From Aphanomyces cochlioides (taxonomy: Eukaryota; Oomycota; Saprolegniomycetes; Saprolegniales; Verrucalvaceae): a DNA stretch of 64,000 bases. The position numbers and the translations under genes are program-made. Numbering within the stretch: position 1 is the stretch's first letter; each line of letters begins with the position of its first letter. Of the stretch, positions 1 to 13,700 are shown one piece after another. The notes beneath the pieces were generated by a model, which was not told where the DNA came from, searched no databases, and saw nothing but the letters and a program-made list of their open reading frames with translations. The stretch lies in assembly GCA_019828595.1 (NCBI GenBank), contig JAHQRK010000003.1, positions 1,550,001 through 1,614,000 of the forward strand, read 5' to 3'.

Positions 1-3000
1 ACGATACCATTGTCAATATGTCACTTCAATTTGACCAGATAAAAGTTGTCTCCCCTCTTCAATTCCGCTATCTTCCTCTCCCTGTTGTTGTATATTCCTC
101 TCCTTCAGTTGGACTGGCCAATAATCGTGCGCTGATTGAGGTTCACGGCATGCATTTTGATTTTTCTCTGAAATTTCGATGTCAATTTGACTACATTGAT
201 ACACCTGCAATAATTGTTTCATCAAGACTGTTGCTTTGTAAAAGTCCTTCACTTGCTGAATCAAATGTATCCTTTTACTTGTTTTATGGGGAAACGGCTT
301 TATTGCGCAGTTATTTTACGTTCGTAGCAACTCCTGTTATTTTATCAAACAACTCTCATCTTTTTGGATGGTTTGGCACTCACGTCGAGATTCATGGATT
401 TAATTTGGACTCAGTTACTCATTGCAAGTTCGGAGCTCTCGAGTCGGTTAGAGTTCAAGCCCAATCCAGCTCGCGCCTTGTATGCACTGTGCCACTTAAC
501 TCGGGGTCGCCTTTGAATTCGACCATAACTTTATACGTTGAATCGATGCAAGTTCCATTCTCATCATTGCCATTTAGCTATATTGCACCCATGTTAATCT
601 CTTCGCTAGAGATTGGCAAGGGTCAGGTTTTACTTGTCAAGGGAAAGTATTATGCTCCTATGGATTACATCACGTGCAATTTTGGTCCAGCCGGTACGAC
701 GAGTGGCGCCATTGTATCCTCAACTCTGATACATTGTCCAATTCCTTCTTTCAGCCTGGAAAAAGTTCCATTCTCTGTTTATTTCAACTCAATTGATTCG
801 ATTCTTTCAGCCAACTTAACATTTTCCTTTGGCAGGCAGTACAATGTGAGTGATATTTCGCCCAAGAGCGGGCTAGTTCAAGGTGGAACCAAAGTTCGAG
901 TTAGTGGCATTGATCCACTCGAATGGCCCACAACATGCATATTTGGGACTCAAACATGTGTGTCCAGCTATGAAATAGCGAGTCAAAGTATAATTTGCAT
1001 TGCTCCATCAAATTTTGTTGAAGAATTTGTTGCTTTTTCGATTGTAGTTGACAACACACTGATAGAAACGCAGTTTAATTTCCAGTACATTCAAACCCCA
1101 AGTATCACTAGCATTTCATATACAAGGAACAATGATACTTTGCACATTGTTGCAAAGTTGGGACGTTTACTACACCAAGAAATCGATTTCTGGATGCAAA
1201 TAGGGCAAAACCGTACTTGCCGAAGTTATTTCGTCGACATGGAAACGAGAGGGTGTGACTTGCCTAACGTACTTGAGGGAGATGGCAGTGTTTCCATGTC
1301 CGTAGATGGAGAAGATTTTATACCAACCACTCATCGACTAGATTATGCATGGCACCCTATCCAAATATTTCAAATTGACCCGGAATATACCATAGTCAAT
1401 ACAACGGAAAATGTTTTTGTCTATGGATATGGGTTTGAAGTGTGTAATCAACACAGCATACCTTGTGAGTGTTTCTTTGGTATTAAATCAACAGCTGCAC
1501 AGTACATTTCCCCGACTTTGCTCAGGTGTACCAGCCCATTACTTCAAAGGTCTGCGGCTTTTCAATTGAGCGTGAATCGTAGTCAAGTTGCTACAAAACA
1601 GCTCAATTTTGAGGTGATCACAAGCGAAGTTCAAATTCATACAATTGGGCCGTTAACTGGATTAACACAAGGTGGTGGTATTGTCTCTGTAACAGGTCGT
1701 GGACTAAGTGCACACTTGGGTTGTTTGTTTGATGAAACAATATTTATGCCTGCCGTCATTCTGAACGCGATAAGTATGCAATGCACAGTACCAGCACTTC
1801 ATAACGCCAATGTGGTCTCGCTTGCAATTACGTCTTCTCGTGAGCGTCGCCTCATTGGAAAAAGTGTTGATTTTACGTATGTCCACAGTCCATTTGTGAC
1901 AGATATTGTCCCTGAAGCATTAACTGAGTACACCAAGAGCATTTACCTAACTGTTCAAGAACATTTGCTTGGGTCATGGAGCTGCCAGTATATCACTTCA
2001 GAAAGCATTTCAATAACCCCGGCCACTTGGTTCGAAAATAACTTGACATTGTCATGCTCAGCGCCAAAAACAAATGCATCTGAGGTCATGCTTAACCTCA
2101 TACTGAACAATGGTGAAATTGTATGGACTGGCAGGAACATCTCCGTCTATCCACCAAATGTGTTGACAGACGTTTACCCAGATTTAGTACCTCGAGATGC
2201 AAGCGTGACAATCAATATAATAACTGCGTACACATTACCACAAACACGCTTGGATTGCATCATTATCGATGCCAACAAAACAATTCAAGTTGTTCCTGCA
2301 TTCCGCGTTTCTTCAAATTCTATTCAGTGCGTTACGCCAAAGTTTGCCAAGGAGGGGAAAGCGGCACTTCAGTTGTACATGCAAGGGCAACTGTATTCCT
2401 TTAGTAGCCATCCTCTACGAGTGTATGCACCTCCTCTAGGGCTTCAAGTCACACCAATGTCTGGTCCTACCTCAGGAAATAACACAGTTCAAATATTTGG
2501 ACAGCAATTTATCCAGACTCCAAATTTATCCTGTCGCTTTGGCCTCTCTATGACAACCTTGGCGCAGTTTATATCGTCAAATGAAATTCGCTGCATTGTT
2601 CCTGAATCGACACCTGGAGAAGTTGATTTATTCGTCACTGTTAATGGAATGTTTTATGAGGCACTAAACTTGCGATACGAGTATGTCACCGCTTGGAGAA
2701 TCCAGAGCATTGTGCCTTCCAATGGACCCATTACAGGAGGTACTGTGGTTCATCTTTTAGGGCAAGGTTTTCAGTGTATTGTCAACGAATCGGTGAAGTG
2801 TAATTTTGGTGGCATTGTAGTTGAGTCTCTGATTCGAAATTCCACTTGCATCGAGTGCATAGCTCCGGCCATGCCACATCCTTTCAATAGTATTGTTGGG
2901 CTGGAAACAGGAAGAGGAGTGCAGTTGATAAGACCTGATCAATTTTTCCAGTACTTGTTGCCGATCACAATACAAGGGGTTTATCCGACATCTGGAATTG

Positions 3001-6000
3001 AAGGACTGGATTTTGAAGTCGATGTGTTTGCATTAAATTTCATCGGGACAGTGATGTGTCGGTTCAACCAAACGGAGCAAATTATTGCAAGCAATATTTC
3101 GCCAGTTTATGTTAAATGCTTCTTGAAATCGCCACACAACTATTACCACACTTTGTTAGAAGTGTCCAACAATGGAATCGACTTTGTTATGGCTGCAACT
3201 TTGAACTTTTATCCTCCTTTGGTACCATCAGCCATATCACCTCAGAATGGACCAGTCACTGGGGGAACTTTAGTCAAAGTGTATGGATCAAATCTAGATC
3301 AAGTGCAGTTTTGTCGCTTTGACAGAGTGATAATGCCAGCAGTTCAAATTAATTCAAGCGAAGTACAGTGTATGACTCCACCACATAGCTTTGGTATCGT
3401 TGCTGTTGAGCTCTCAGGTAATCAACGAGACTTTTCGCCCTCAAAAATACTGTTCGAGTATCAAAAAGTTCCTCAGATCATCGCAGTAGTTCCACCTAGA
3501 GGGCAAGTTGACACCTACATTGAATTGCAAGGATCAGGCTTTTTATCGCCAGCATGGTGTCGATTTGCTTCAATTCTAGTGAAGGCCACAGTGGTTTCTT
3601 CAAGTAGAGCTCATTGCATTGCCCCTGCCCTTACATTACCAGTTACTGACGGCGTTATCCAAACAAAAGTGGCAGTCGAGATCTCTCTCAATCATGGTCA
3701 TGATTTTTCATCGAACAGCGTTGTCTTTGAGTACATTCCCTCATTTCATGTAAGACAGATCACCCCTCTCCTTGGACCAGAAAGTGGAGGTACACTTGTG
3801 AGAATTGTTGGACGAGGATTTCAGCAAACCAAACATTATAATTGTTCCTTCGGTGATTACCAAGTTGATGCGGTATTTGAATCGCCGACAGAAGTGACAT
3901 GTATTACTCCTCGGCATCTACCGGGGACAGTAGTGATTGCATTGGTAGATGAAATGGCAAACACATACACATTAGATTACGTATTTGAATTTTCAGCTGC
4001 AATTATTCTCAATAGCTTGACTCCGTCCATTGTTGACACAAGTGGTGGAACTACTGTTTGGATTCACGGATTAAACTTGAAGTTTTCGCCAGCAATTGCA
4101 TGCCATTTCGACGCACTCATTGTACCAGCTGTTTATCATAATGTGTCCATGGTGTCATGCTTGTCTCCTCCACACCCCGCTGGTCTTGTATCGGTCGCGT
4201 TAAGCTCTAACGGAGTCGATGTCGAACCTTCCATGCTTTCACTTAATTACACGGACGCACCAGTCATTGCAAAAGTGACAAGGAGAGACAGCATTAGCGC
4301 ATTTGGCGATGTCGTACCTGTTGTGGGACGGAATTTTGATTCGTACACTGAATGTTGGGTTGGAGATGTTCGTACACAAAGCTTTCTTGTATCAGAAAGT
4401 GTTATCAATTGCTCAGTGCCCCGTCGACTCACGGATAGAAAGACAAGCCTTCAACTCTTGAAGAATGGGACAATTAGCTCAAATGTAGTAGACCTCGTCT
4501 ATATGACTCCTCCATTCGTTCGGTATGTCTTGCCACCATTCGGACCAACTTTTGGCTCTACCCGCTTGCGCATTCTCGGTCAGCACTTCAATCGATCTTT
4601 GCATCTTGCTTGTGGATTTTTCTCATTGCACAACGATACCATATTGACCACACAAGCCGCCTTTATATCGTCAAATGAACTTAGTTGTTTGTCGCCAGCT
4701 ACTGCCACATCACAAAATCTTACACTAGCAGTTTTCGAAGGGAGCGTGGCCATCACAGACTTCTCTGTTGCATACAAAACAGTTTCACCACTTCGAGTAT
4801 ATCAAGTGAAACCAAATTCAGCCCTTCATCGAGGTGGAAAGCTCATAGTTGTGCTGGGTGAAAACTTTATTCAGTCAAGTGCTCTTCGATGCGCATTTGG
4901 TGCTCAATTGGTTCCTGCAACATTTATCAACTCTACGTTTTTAACATGTGTGTCTCCTGAGCACGTTCCTTCAACAGTGAAATTCGGGATCACAAACAAC
5001 AACGCCGACATCGAATATTCTGACGTTCAATTCACCTTTCTTAATCCCTTATACGTTTACAGCATTCAGCCAGACAACGGCTCTGTGGAGGGTAACACAT
5101 CTTTATCAATCCAAGGCTCTGGCTTTGGCAAATTTCTTACGTGCTGGTTTCGATCAGTTCCAGTGGTGGCTCGAGTTTTGAGTAATTTCAGCGCATCGTG
5201 CATGGTTCCACCAGCGACTGTGTCATGGAAACCTACAAGCGTACCACTCGGAATAAGTTTTGATGATCAAGATCCCCAAGTTTATATCGAGTACAAGTAT
5301 ACCGTCGACAATGCAATTCAAAGGGTATCAACTGGCAGGTCGTTTTCCTCTGGGGGCGCGAGCGTTGTTATCGACTTTGCACGTCCAGCACAAAATGTTT
5401 CTTGTGGGTTTGGCCAGGTTAACGTATTAGCGGTGACAATATCTTCGAAACAATTTTCCTGTTCTGCGCCGAGAATGCAGGCTGGCATTGTAAATTTGAC
5501 CATAGCAGTTGGAACTCAACCTATTGAAGCCTTGCCGTTTTCATTTGTGCCGTCGCCAAAGGTTATCAGTGTCAATTCAACAAATTCTTCTCTCGAAGGA
5601 GGCTCTGGTATCCAAGTGACCGGATTACACTTCGAATTCGTTCAACAATGCATCATCGGTTCAACTGCAGTTGCAGCTAGCATATCTGGCTACACAATTA
5701 GTTGTGTTTTACCCTCGCAAGACTCACCAGGTGTCTACCCATTGTTATTGTCTACCCCGCTTGGGGATCTTGCAACAGGAACGAACATCACTTATCGGAA
5801 AACGTTCAGGATGGAAAGTGAAAGTGAAAAGGACGCTAGAAGACCTATACTGCTGAATATTTTCCCGAAAATTGTAGAGTCTAGTGGCGGTGCAATGATT
5901 ACAATCCAAGGGCACGGCTTCCTGAATTCAAACTTTCTTGCCTGTCAGTTTGGCGATGTCCGAGTTGCTGCTACCTTTCATTCCTCCGGGTTGGTAACAT

Positions 6001-9000
6001 GTCTCGCTCCACGCCACATTCCCGCTACAGTTGTGCTCGAAGTGACTTCTGACGGCGTGTTGTTTAGTATTTCAGGACTTACAATTGAAGTCGTTTACGA
6101 TGTTGCAATTACAAAATTACGTCCAAGTCATGGCACGACCGTGGGAAACACACTACTGACAATAAAAGGAAGAAATTTCGTACCTGATAATCCAAATTTG
6201 GTTTGTCGCATTGGCTCAGTCATTGTTCCAGCCACTTATTTATCGCCAACAGAGATACAATGTACGACACCGAGCCAAGAGGATGCAACAGAAAACGCTG
6301 CATTGGTGCAAGTATCAAACAATAACGTGAGCTTTTCACCGCATGGCTTGTACTTTGTTTACAAGCCTCAGCCACGTATAACATCCATTTGGCCAACGAC
6401 CACCTCAAGGAAAGGTGGAACACTCGTAACTGTTCGTGGATACCACTTTCAGCCGTATTCAGTCTCTTGTGTATGGAATCGATCGCTTACTGTGAAGGCA
6501 AATACGATTTCTCCAACTTTACTTCAATGTGAAACACCCCACGACCTAAGGCTTGACAGCTTAGCTCTACAGTTGACAACAAATCACTTGGATATGTCAA
6601 CAGCAGTGACCATGACTGTAATTGAAGATGTTGTCTTGTCAAAGTTGAGTCCATCTCTTGGACCAGCATTGCGAGGTGGTACTCTGATTGATGTAGTTGG
6701 CTCAGGATTCAGCAATTCGGTTGAGTTAAATTGTAGATTTGGAGAGCACTATATGCCGGCAACATTTGTGAACTCGACTCGAATTAAATGTCAGGCACCA
6801 CCACACGTGCTCGGGAATGTCGATTTTCAAGTAAGCATGAATGGCCAAGATCAAGCGCTTGACAATTTAACTTTCCATTTTGTTGCTGACCTAGAAGTAC
6901 AAGCTATTTTCCCGCTTGAGAGTCTTGTCACAGGACAGCTCCCAATATTTGTGAAAGGATTAAATTTTATCAACTCAAGTTCATTAGCCTGTCGGTTTGG
7001 CGATTTACTCGTCCACGCCACATATATTTCGTCATCCTTGTTGACATGCGTCGCACCATCTCGAGTTGGAAATCTGGTATCTCCTCTGGGATTGGTTCCT
7101 ATCGATGTCACGTGTAATGGAGTCGATTTTACATCCAGTAGCCTACAGTTCAAGTACATTGAATGTCCCTCATCTCGATACTGCAAGGGGCATGACATTG
7201 CGTTTGCTCCAAACGGAACATTTCCTGCTGGAGACAGCCGTAATTTTACTCTATGTGCACCAGGCACATTTCAACCACGTGCAGGTCAGAATTCGTGTCT
7301 TCCATGCCCAGTAGGGTTTTACTGTCCGGATTTCGGGCTCTCAAAGCCAACTCTATGCACCGCAGGGTACGTTTGTGATCGACATGGGCTCAACACACCA
7401 GAAATTTTGTGTCCACCTGGTCACTATTGTCTACCTGGCACGAAATCCATTAATATTAGCGATTATCAAAAGCGATCAGACTACGTCTACAACAATGAAA
7501 CTGGGATTACTATATTCGACGTTACTTCGAGGTCTTGGGCAGAAATTGCACGACCCAGCCCAGCCACCGGTGCACGACGTATTGAGCATCCCCCGAACAA
7601 CGATGATCCAACTTGTTTGTTCCGACAATGTCAAGTAAACTCAGCATTTCTTCTTCCCGAGAAGCCATTTGTCTGTCAACTAGGAATGTACTGTCAAAAG
7701 GGGGCAGCGACATTTATTCCTCAGCCGAAAAATTTTAGCACTCCGCAGCCATGCTTTCCAGGCTTCTTTTGCCCTCGCGGTTCGTCGACTCCTGAGGGAC
7801 AAGGACCATGTCCAACAGGCTACTATTGCCCAACACCAACAGATGCCATTCCATGTCCACCAGGATCATATTGTCCAGGCGTTGGAAATACGAAGGTTCA
7901 AGATTGCTATCCTGGAACATACCAGCCTGCAGTAGCTCAATCTAATTGTGTATTGTGTCCTGTGGGATATGTATGTCCTAGTTACAAGATAACCCAGCCA
8001 ACTATTTGCCCTGCTGGTTTTGTTTGTTCAACACTCGGTCTGAGTACACCTGTGGTCACCTGTCCAGCTGGATTCTTTTGCAATGAAGGAACTTGGACCA
8101 GCGATCCTTCAGAGCTCACGCCGCTACGCCCATACCCATGTAGTCCCGGAAAGTTTTGCTTAGGTGGCGTTGAGCACGATCTCACGATTGACTGGTTGCC
8201 AAGTACGCCCAGTGGTGCAACTGCCACACAAACATGCACGGAGGGGACATTTTGTCCCAAAGGCACCGTGGCCAGCACGTTATGCTACCCTGGTCATTTT
8301 TGCCCACCAGGAACTGAATTTCCCTTGCAAGTGCCTCTTGGGACATTTTCTCAAAGTGAAGGGTCGATATCACCAACGTTGTGCTTTCCGGGGACATTTT
8401 CAACTTTTAAGGCCAGTACGGAGTGTCGCGTCTGCCCCGCAGGACATACATGCCCAGGTTATGGAGTATATATACCAGCAATTTGCCCGCCTGGATATTA
8501 TAGATCAATTGCCGACTCGATCACTTGTCGGTTATGTCCAGAGGGCACTTGGTCACCGGACACAGGTCTGGCAGATATTTCCTACTGCCAACCATGTCCA
8601 AATGGCCGTGTATGTGGTTTCCAAGGTACGCATCTTTGTAACAATGACTCTTACCTTACGTATACGACAGGAATGAATAATCTCAATCAAAGTATCCCGT
8701 GTGCATCTGGCTACGTTTGTGGAGAAGCTACCACAAGAGCGATGCAATACTATCACTTATGCCCGGCGGGTTATTTCTGTGGATCAGAGACAACTCAATC
8801 AGAGCAGTACGATAATTTATGTGCCAGTGGTAATGTTTGCTATCGCGGCACAAAAAGCACAGAAAGTACAAGATTTGTATGTCCCGAAGGAAGCTTTTGT
8901 CCAACTGGAACATCAGACCCAGGGGTGAAAGAAACTCAATGCCCCTTGGGCACTACTTCACTTGCAGTGTCAAATGAGGTGATTGATTGCAGCATTCTTC

Positions 9001-12000
9001 CAGTAGCGGTTTGTGATAAGTCGCCTACTGACACATCGTACTACCCAACTTTTGATTACACTTTCCAAGGGACAACGTACCACTACAACTCCAAAACAAA
9101 AATCGGTCGCACTGGAGAAATCCGAGTTTTGAAAAAAATACTTCCAGTGAACCTCAGTGCTAGTGCTGCACCTTGGGTTAATGATACGATTGATGTCTTG
9201 CGAGCTTGTCCTAGCGTCGTGTCAGGAAACGGCGGCACGTTAATAACTGTGATTGGCAGGAACTTCCTTCCGAGCAACCGCCTGACTTGTGAGTTTCAAG
9301 TGAAGGGCAATACTCAAGTATTCATGTCTCTGCCAGCAAGTTACTTGAATTCAACCCGGGTCACTTGCCGCACTCCACCATTTGTTTTCAGTGATGGTTC
9401 CAAAGAAGGAATTGTCAACGTATTTGTGACAAACTATGGGGTTCATCGAAGCGCGACAGCAGCGCATCTTACTTACACAACTAAATCGAATATTGTACAA
9501 GTCAATTGCGGATACAATCTTGGTGAAGAAGCACCAAGACCTAGTGAGCTGGGATGGTTTCCCCTTCGGGCTTTTTCACAAGCTTTCCTTTCCTTTGATC
9601 TACGAGCCATACCATCTGATTTGGTGTACGACGAGCATTTTAAAATTGCTGTGTATGTTACTCCCAGTATTTGTCAAGATGAGCAATGTAACCAGCGTCG
9701 TGTGTTAATACCAGCAGGAGATGATATCGAGACTAGTCCATGTCGGCAGCCTTTAGTGCTACCGTCTTGGATTACATCACCCGAATTTAACCAACACTCG
9801 ATTATTAACCTGACGGTTTATGCTCTTGAAGACATGCGAATTAAGCCTGAGATTCATCTGATGTATGGTGTCTTTTTGGCAGCTGAAGATATGTTTTCCA
9901 ATTCAACTCAACTTGATATCACCTCTCCTAAGCGTGCGAAAGTTACGCAGGGCATTGTCGCAGACAGTCGTCCGCTTTCACCATTGATATCGTTCGAGAA
10001 AAAGCTTGTTCCACGCGAGTACATATTTGTCTCCATTTACCGAAATGGGTACAGTTTGGTCACGCCTTATCCTCTCAATTTACCTCAACGATTCAGCCAA
10101 CTCGAACGTGGCCGTGTACTTTTCATGGCAAACGTGAGTGACGACAGCTCCCAGCCAAACATACTCGATCCTCCACCGAGCTTACCCTTGAATTATTGGG
10201 ACATGCCTTTCGATACCCTTGAAGAAACAATCGCAAAAACAACTAAGTATCGCGAAACATTTCAAGGCCTCGACAGCTCAATGTCCTTATATTCTATGAA
10301 TCAGGTAGATTTTTTCTAAGGTCAACCATTTTAACAGTTGTAGGTGATACTACCTTACCTACCCTTTTTTTCTCATTGCCTCACCTATGATTCTTATATC
10401 CCCATTTACGATCTCCTCGAGAATGAAAACCAATGCGATTTACCCGATCTCACTACTTTTGACCGAAATTGGTGGCGTCGGGCATATCCTGCAATTCCTA
10501 ATCAAGATGACATTCGAGTTGTGGGACCAACAGATATATTGGAGGAGCCGGTGGCAGACTATTGTGTTCGAGAAATCAAATGCAATTATGAAGAAGACTT
10601 GACCACTGTAGACATTAATCCAAGATGGTATGAAGCGAAAGATGCTACAAGGCTGTTTGATTTATTGCACGAGCCTATCGATTATGCACAATATGTCCAA
10701 GGTGGAGCATTGTACGATACATTATTGGAAGATGCCAATTCAGATATATTCATCCCAGTTTTTGTCAATCGTAAGGCTGCTGAGGACATTGAAGGAGGGT
10801 GCGGTTTTCAATGCTATCCACGCAGCGTCACTCTGAAAATCGATTACTATCAAGTCACTGCAAATCTGAAACGAATTGTGAGTGTCAGTCTCATATTTGA
10901 CGAGTTTGACAGGGATGCTACGACCACAGAATATACTTTGAAAGTAGAATACGCTCCACTGGATTACATCGAGCTCGTTATACAGTTCGCCTTTGACATG
11001 CAAGTATTTATTGTTCTATTCTGTGTGATGGGCTTGTCTGCTACGGTTATTGCTGGAATTTTTTGGATAATCACTCGCCTTACGACTCGTATTCGGGAGC
11101 CACCGAAACTACGTTATTTATCATATCTTGCATTGATTGCTCCACCACCTACTATTGGGATTGTTCTTGCATCTGTTCCCTGTTTCTCAGTCATTGGAAT
11201 ATTTTACATGGTATTAAATGGCGACAAATGGACGAATACATCAGACGGTATGCCGTGGTCACCCTGGGGAAACGAGTTTTGGTTCCTAGACAACATAAAG
11301 GATCATTACATGTCAGCTCAGGTTGATCCCACTATGGTTACGACTCTGCGCCATGGTCGTGTGGGTCTGTGCTTCTTCATGATGGCGTCTTTTTTGTTAT
11401 ACCAAGGCACCATGATCTTTATTCCAAAAACTATTTCGATCTCTGAGCGTGCTGCAGAAGAAAAAGACGATGATGACGAATCGCTTTGGACTCCGACACC
11501 ATGGCGAAGATCAAACATAATTTTGACATGTATCGTCCTCTCTATATTCCTTGTCATGGTGATTGAATACTCGTTCTGGACAGACTTTGCACCCAACCTC
11601 TTTTACACTCAGTTTTCGTTTGAACTTGTAATTCCTATCCTAATAGCAATATTGGACAAAACGATCGGCGATGCCCTGCTCTTTGCGCCGATGTTGTGTG
11701 TTATCAACGTTATATTTGCGACGATCATCATGGCAGCACCAGACTTTTTGGGTTTTGGTATTGCCATCTTCACATGCTTTGGACTTATCCTCGTCCGTCG
11801 AGTGTATAAAAAAACAACTTTTTGGGCTGTCGTGCACACTCTCAAGCAAGTTGTTCATGCTCTGAAGCAATTCACAAAAAAAATGAAAATATTGATTCGA
11901 TTCTATTTAGGAAGGAAGCCTAAAGTACCCAGGGAACAAAGCGAAGAGAAGAACGGAGAGAAGAGTGAAGACAAGGAAAAGAAAGAAAATGAATCGAATA

Positions 12001-13680
12001 AAAAGGAAGAAGAAGAGACCGCCACGGTTGAGCCGATCATTGAATTTTGCATGGATTACACGATGGAAACACTCTCGTTTTACTTTCAACCGATATTTAT
12101 TCTGTTGATGATGATTTTTCGAGACGAAACTGCTTTGTCAGACAACTGGGACATTCGCCACCAAGATGTCGAGTTTTACTGCTTGTTCTTCGCGATATTT
12201 ATTCCCTTTCAGCTTATGGCCGACGTGTTTATCCTCCATGTGATCGAGCTCTTTCGAGGGTGGAAGCTTTATGACTACTTTGTTTATTGCCGATACCGCT
12301 TTATTCAGCGCGAACACCGCTGGAAAGGCATGGAACACAATTTAGACGAATGCATTGAGCCAGGACTGCGCCATTTAGATCAAATGTGCTTCTCGTCGCA
12401 ATATTACTTTATGTGTGCGGTGCAAGCCTGGGGCATGATCTGCCTCATTCTGTCGATTGAAATCATGGTTCGCAACACTTACAACATGTTTGGGGATCCA
12501 GCTGCACTCTATCTAGTTCCCTTCATGCTGTCTGTATGTATCTTCGTGCGCAATTTTTGTTTGTATATTGCTCGCAAATTTGCATTCTACAAGCTGCGCC
12601 ATGAGAATACAGCATGGCACAATGCTCCCGACGACGACGATACAGGTGTACCTGATTGGGAAGAGCTTGAGAGGATCAAAGGCGCTTCCCACGAAGCTTT
12701 CCTCATGAACCAGCGTCTCACCAGTGAGACATTCCGCTTTAAATTTCTCAACTACAACAGGCCTTGGATTATCGCTCAGCTCCCCAACATCCTAACGCCA
12801 AGAACTCTACGACGTGCAAGGCCTTACTTGATCACTCAGTTTTCAAAAATCCTCAGCAGTTTAAATCCACAGGTGTCAGATGACGACGACGACGGTAAAT
12901 GATGACAAAGCTTGAAAGTCTCACATCTCTATAGACGGCAAGCCACGATTCGGACCAGTGTCGCTCAGCGCACCATCTCGAGATCTCATTCGTCTCTGGC
13001 TTGCCAAGGCGAGGCGGCGGCTACGACTTCGTCAAGCCGTTCAACCCCTCATCAATGCAGCCCGCAAAGTTGAATGCGAAAGTTGTCTAAGCCGTCGTCA
13101 GTTGCAAGTCGAAATGGTAATCCCGATCGAAGTGCTGGGAGATAAATTCGAGCGCTCCTATCCCAGCGATGAATTTGACGTTGCCGAGTGGAAGAAATAC
13201 TTTGCCCAACATCAAAAGTTTAAAACTTTATGCTTGAGCTGCCTCGCAAAGCAAAAGCAACAAACTCGCATGCCTGCTTTGGGTGCAGGTGCCAACAACG
13301 CTGACGACGCTGAAGCTGCTGCCACTCTCGGCTTCGGGTCTGTCCATTTGAATGCAGCGTCGAGAGCTTTGATGATGAAATGGTATCGGCTCGGGCAAGA
13401 CCGTGTCTTTGGGAAGACTGGAAAGCGACGAGTGGTGGCAAACATCAGCGACGACGAGGATGAAATTGCCCTGAGAGGTACTGCATGGGCGAATCGACCT
13501 GTCAACTTGAACGCTGCGTCCACTGCGATTGCACTCAAGTGGATGGTGGCAGCCCGATTGAATATCAAGGCACGTATCCAAGGAAAGAAAGTGCAGCCTC
13601 TCGAAGCCGCAGCCAAGCCAAAGCGCAAGAAACCTCCCACAAAAGAAGCGATCAAAGCTCAAAAGGCCAAGCGAAAGTGA
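1..13680 (+). CDS. Giant IPT/TIG-repeat, cysteine-rich, multi-pass membrane protein (5' partial)
   Basis: The reading frame is open at the window edge, so the N-terminus is missing; at least 4,527 residues are visible. Two short introns are placed by frame: 10305-10343 (39 nt) and 12895-12934 (40 nt). Residues from the first visible Met to about 2,380 form roughly 27 IPT/TIG (immunoglobulin-like) repeats with recurring GG-T-V-V-G-F, C-x-FG and V-x-C-x-P motifs. About 2,380-3,000 is a cysteine-rich GCC2/GCC3 (ephrin-receptor-like) block of CPxGxYC units, followed by one more IPT unit near 3,060. After a further ectodomain come about ten hydrophobic segments (first near nt 10,970, last near 12,580) with a Lys/Glu-rich loop at 11,930-12,020. 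The tail is basic (Lys/Arg-rich, ending KAKRK). It reads as a surface adhesion or receptor-like protein; ligand and function are unknown. An alternative acceptor at 10421 would also keep frame. Confidence 0.85.
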
Positions 13681-13700
13681 AACTTATTAATGATATATTT

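Noticed and set aside
10320..10343. Two separate genes at the 10.3-kb stop
   Set aside because: A 39-nt GT-AG intron removes the stop and keeps frame, and the downstream frame has no ATG near its start; it begins with GTG right after TAG.
12902..12958. Gene end at the stop near 12.9 kb
   Set aside because: A 40-nt intron with GGTAAA donor and CTATAG acceptor joins the frames exactly; the downstream frame also starts only at GTG.
13212..13662. Long minus-strand frames (147 and 144 codons) under the tail of the giant gene
   Set aside because: Shadows of a Lys/Arg/Ala-rich coding tail; no similarity.
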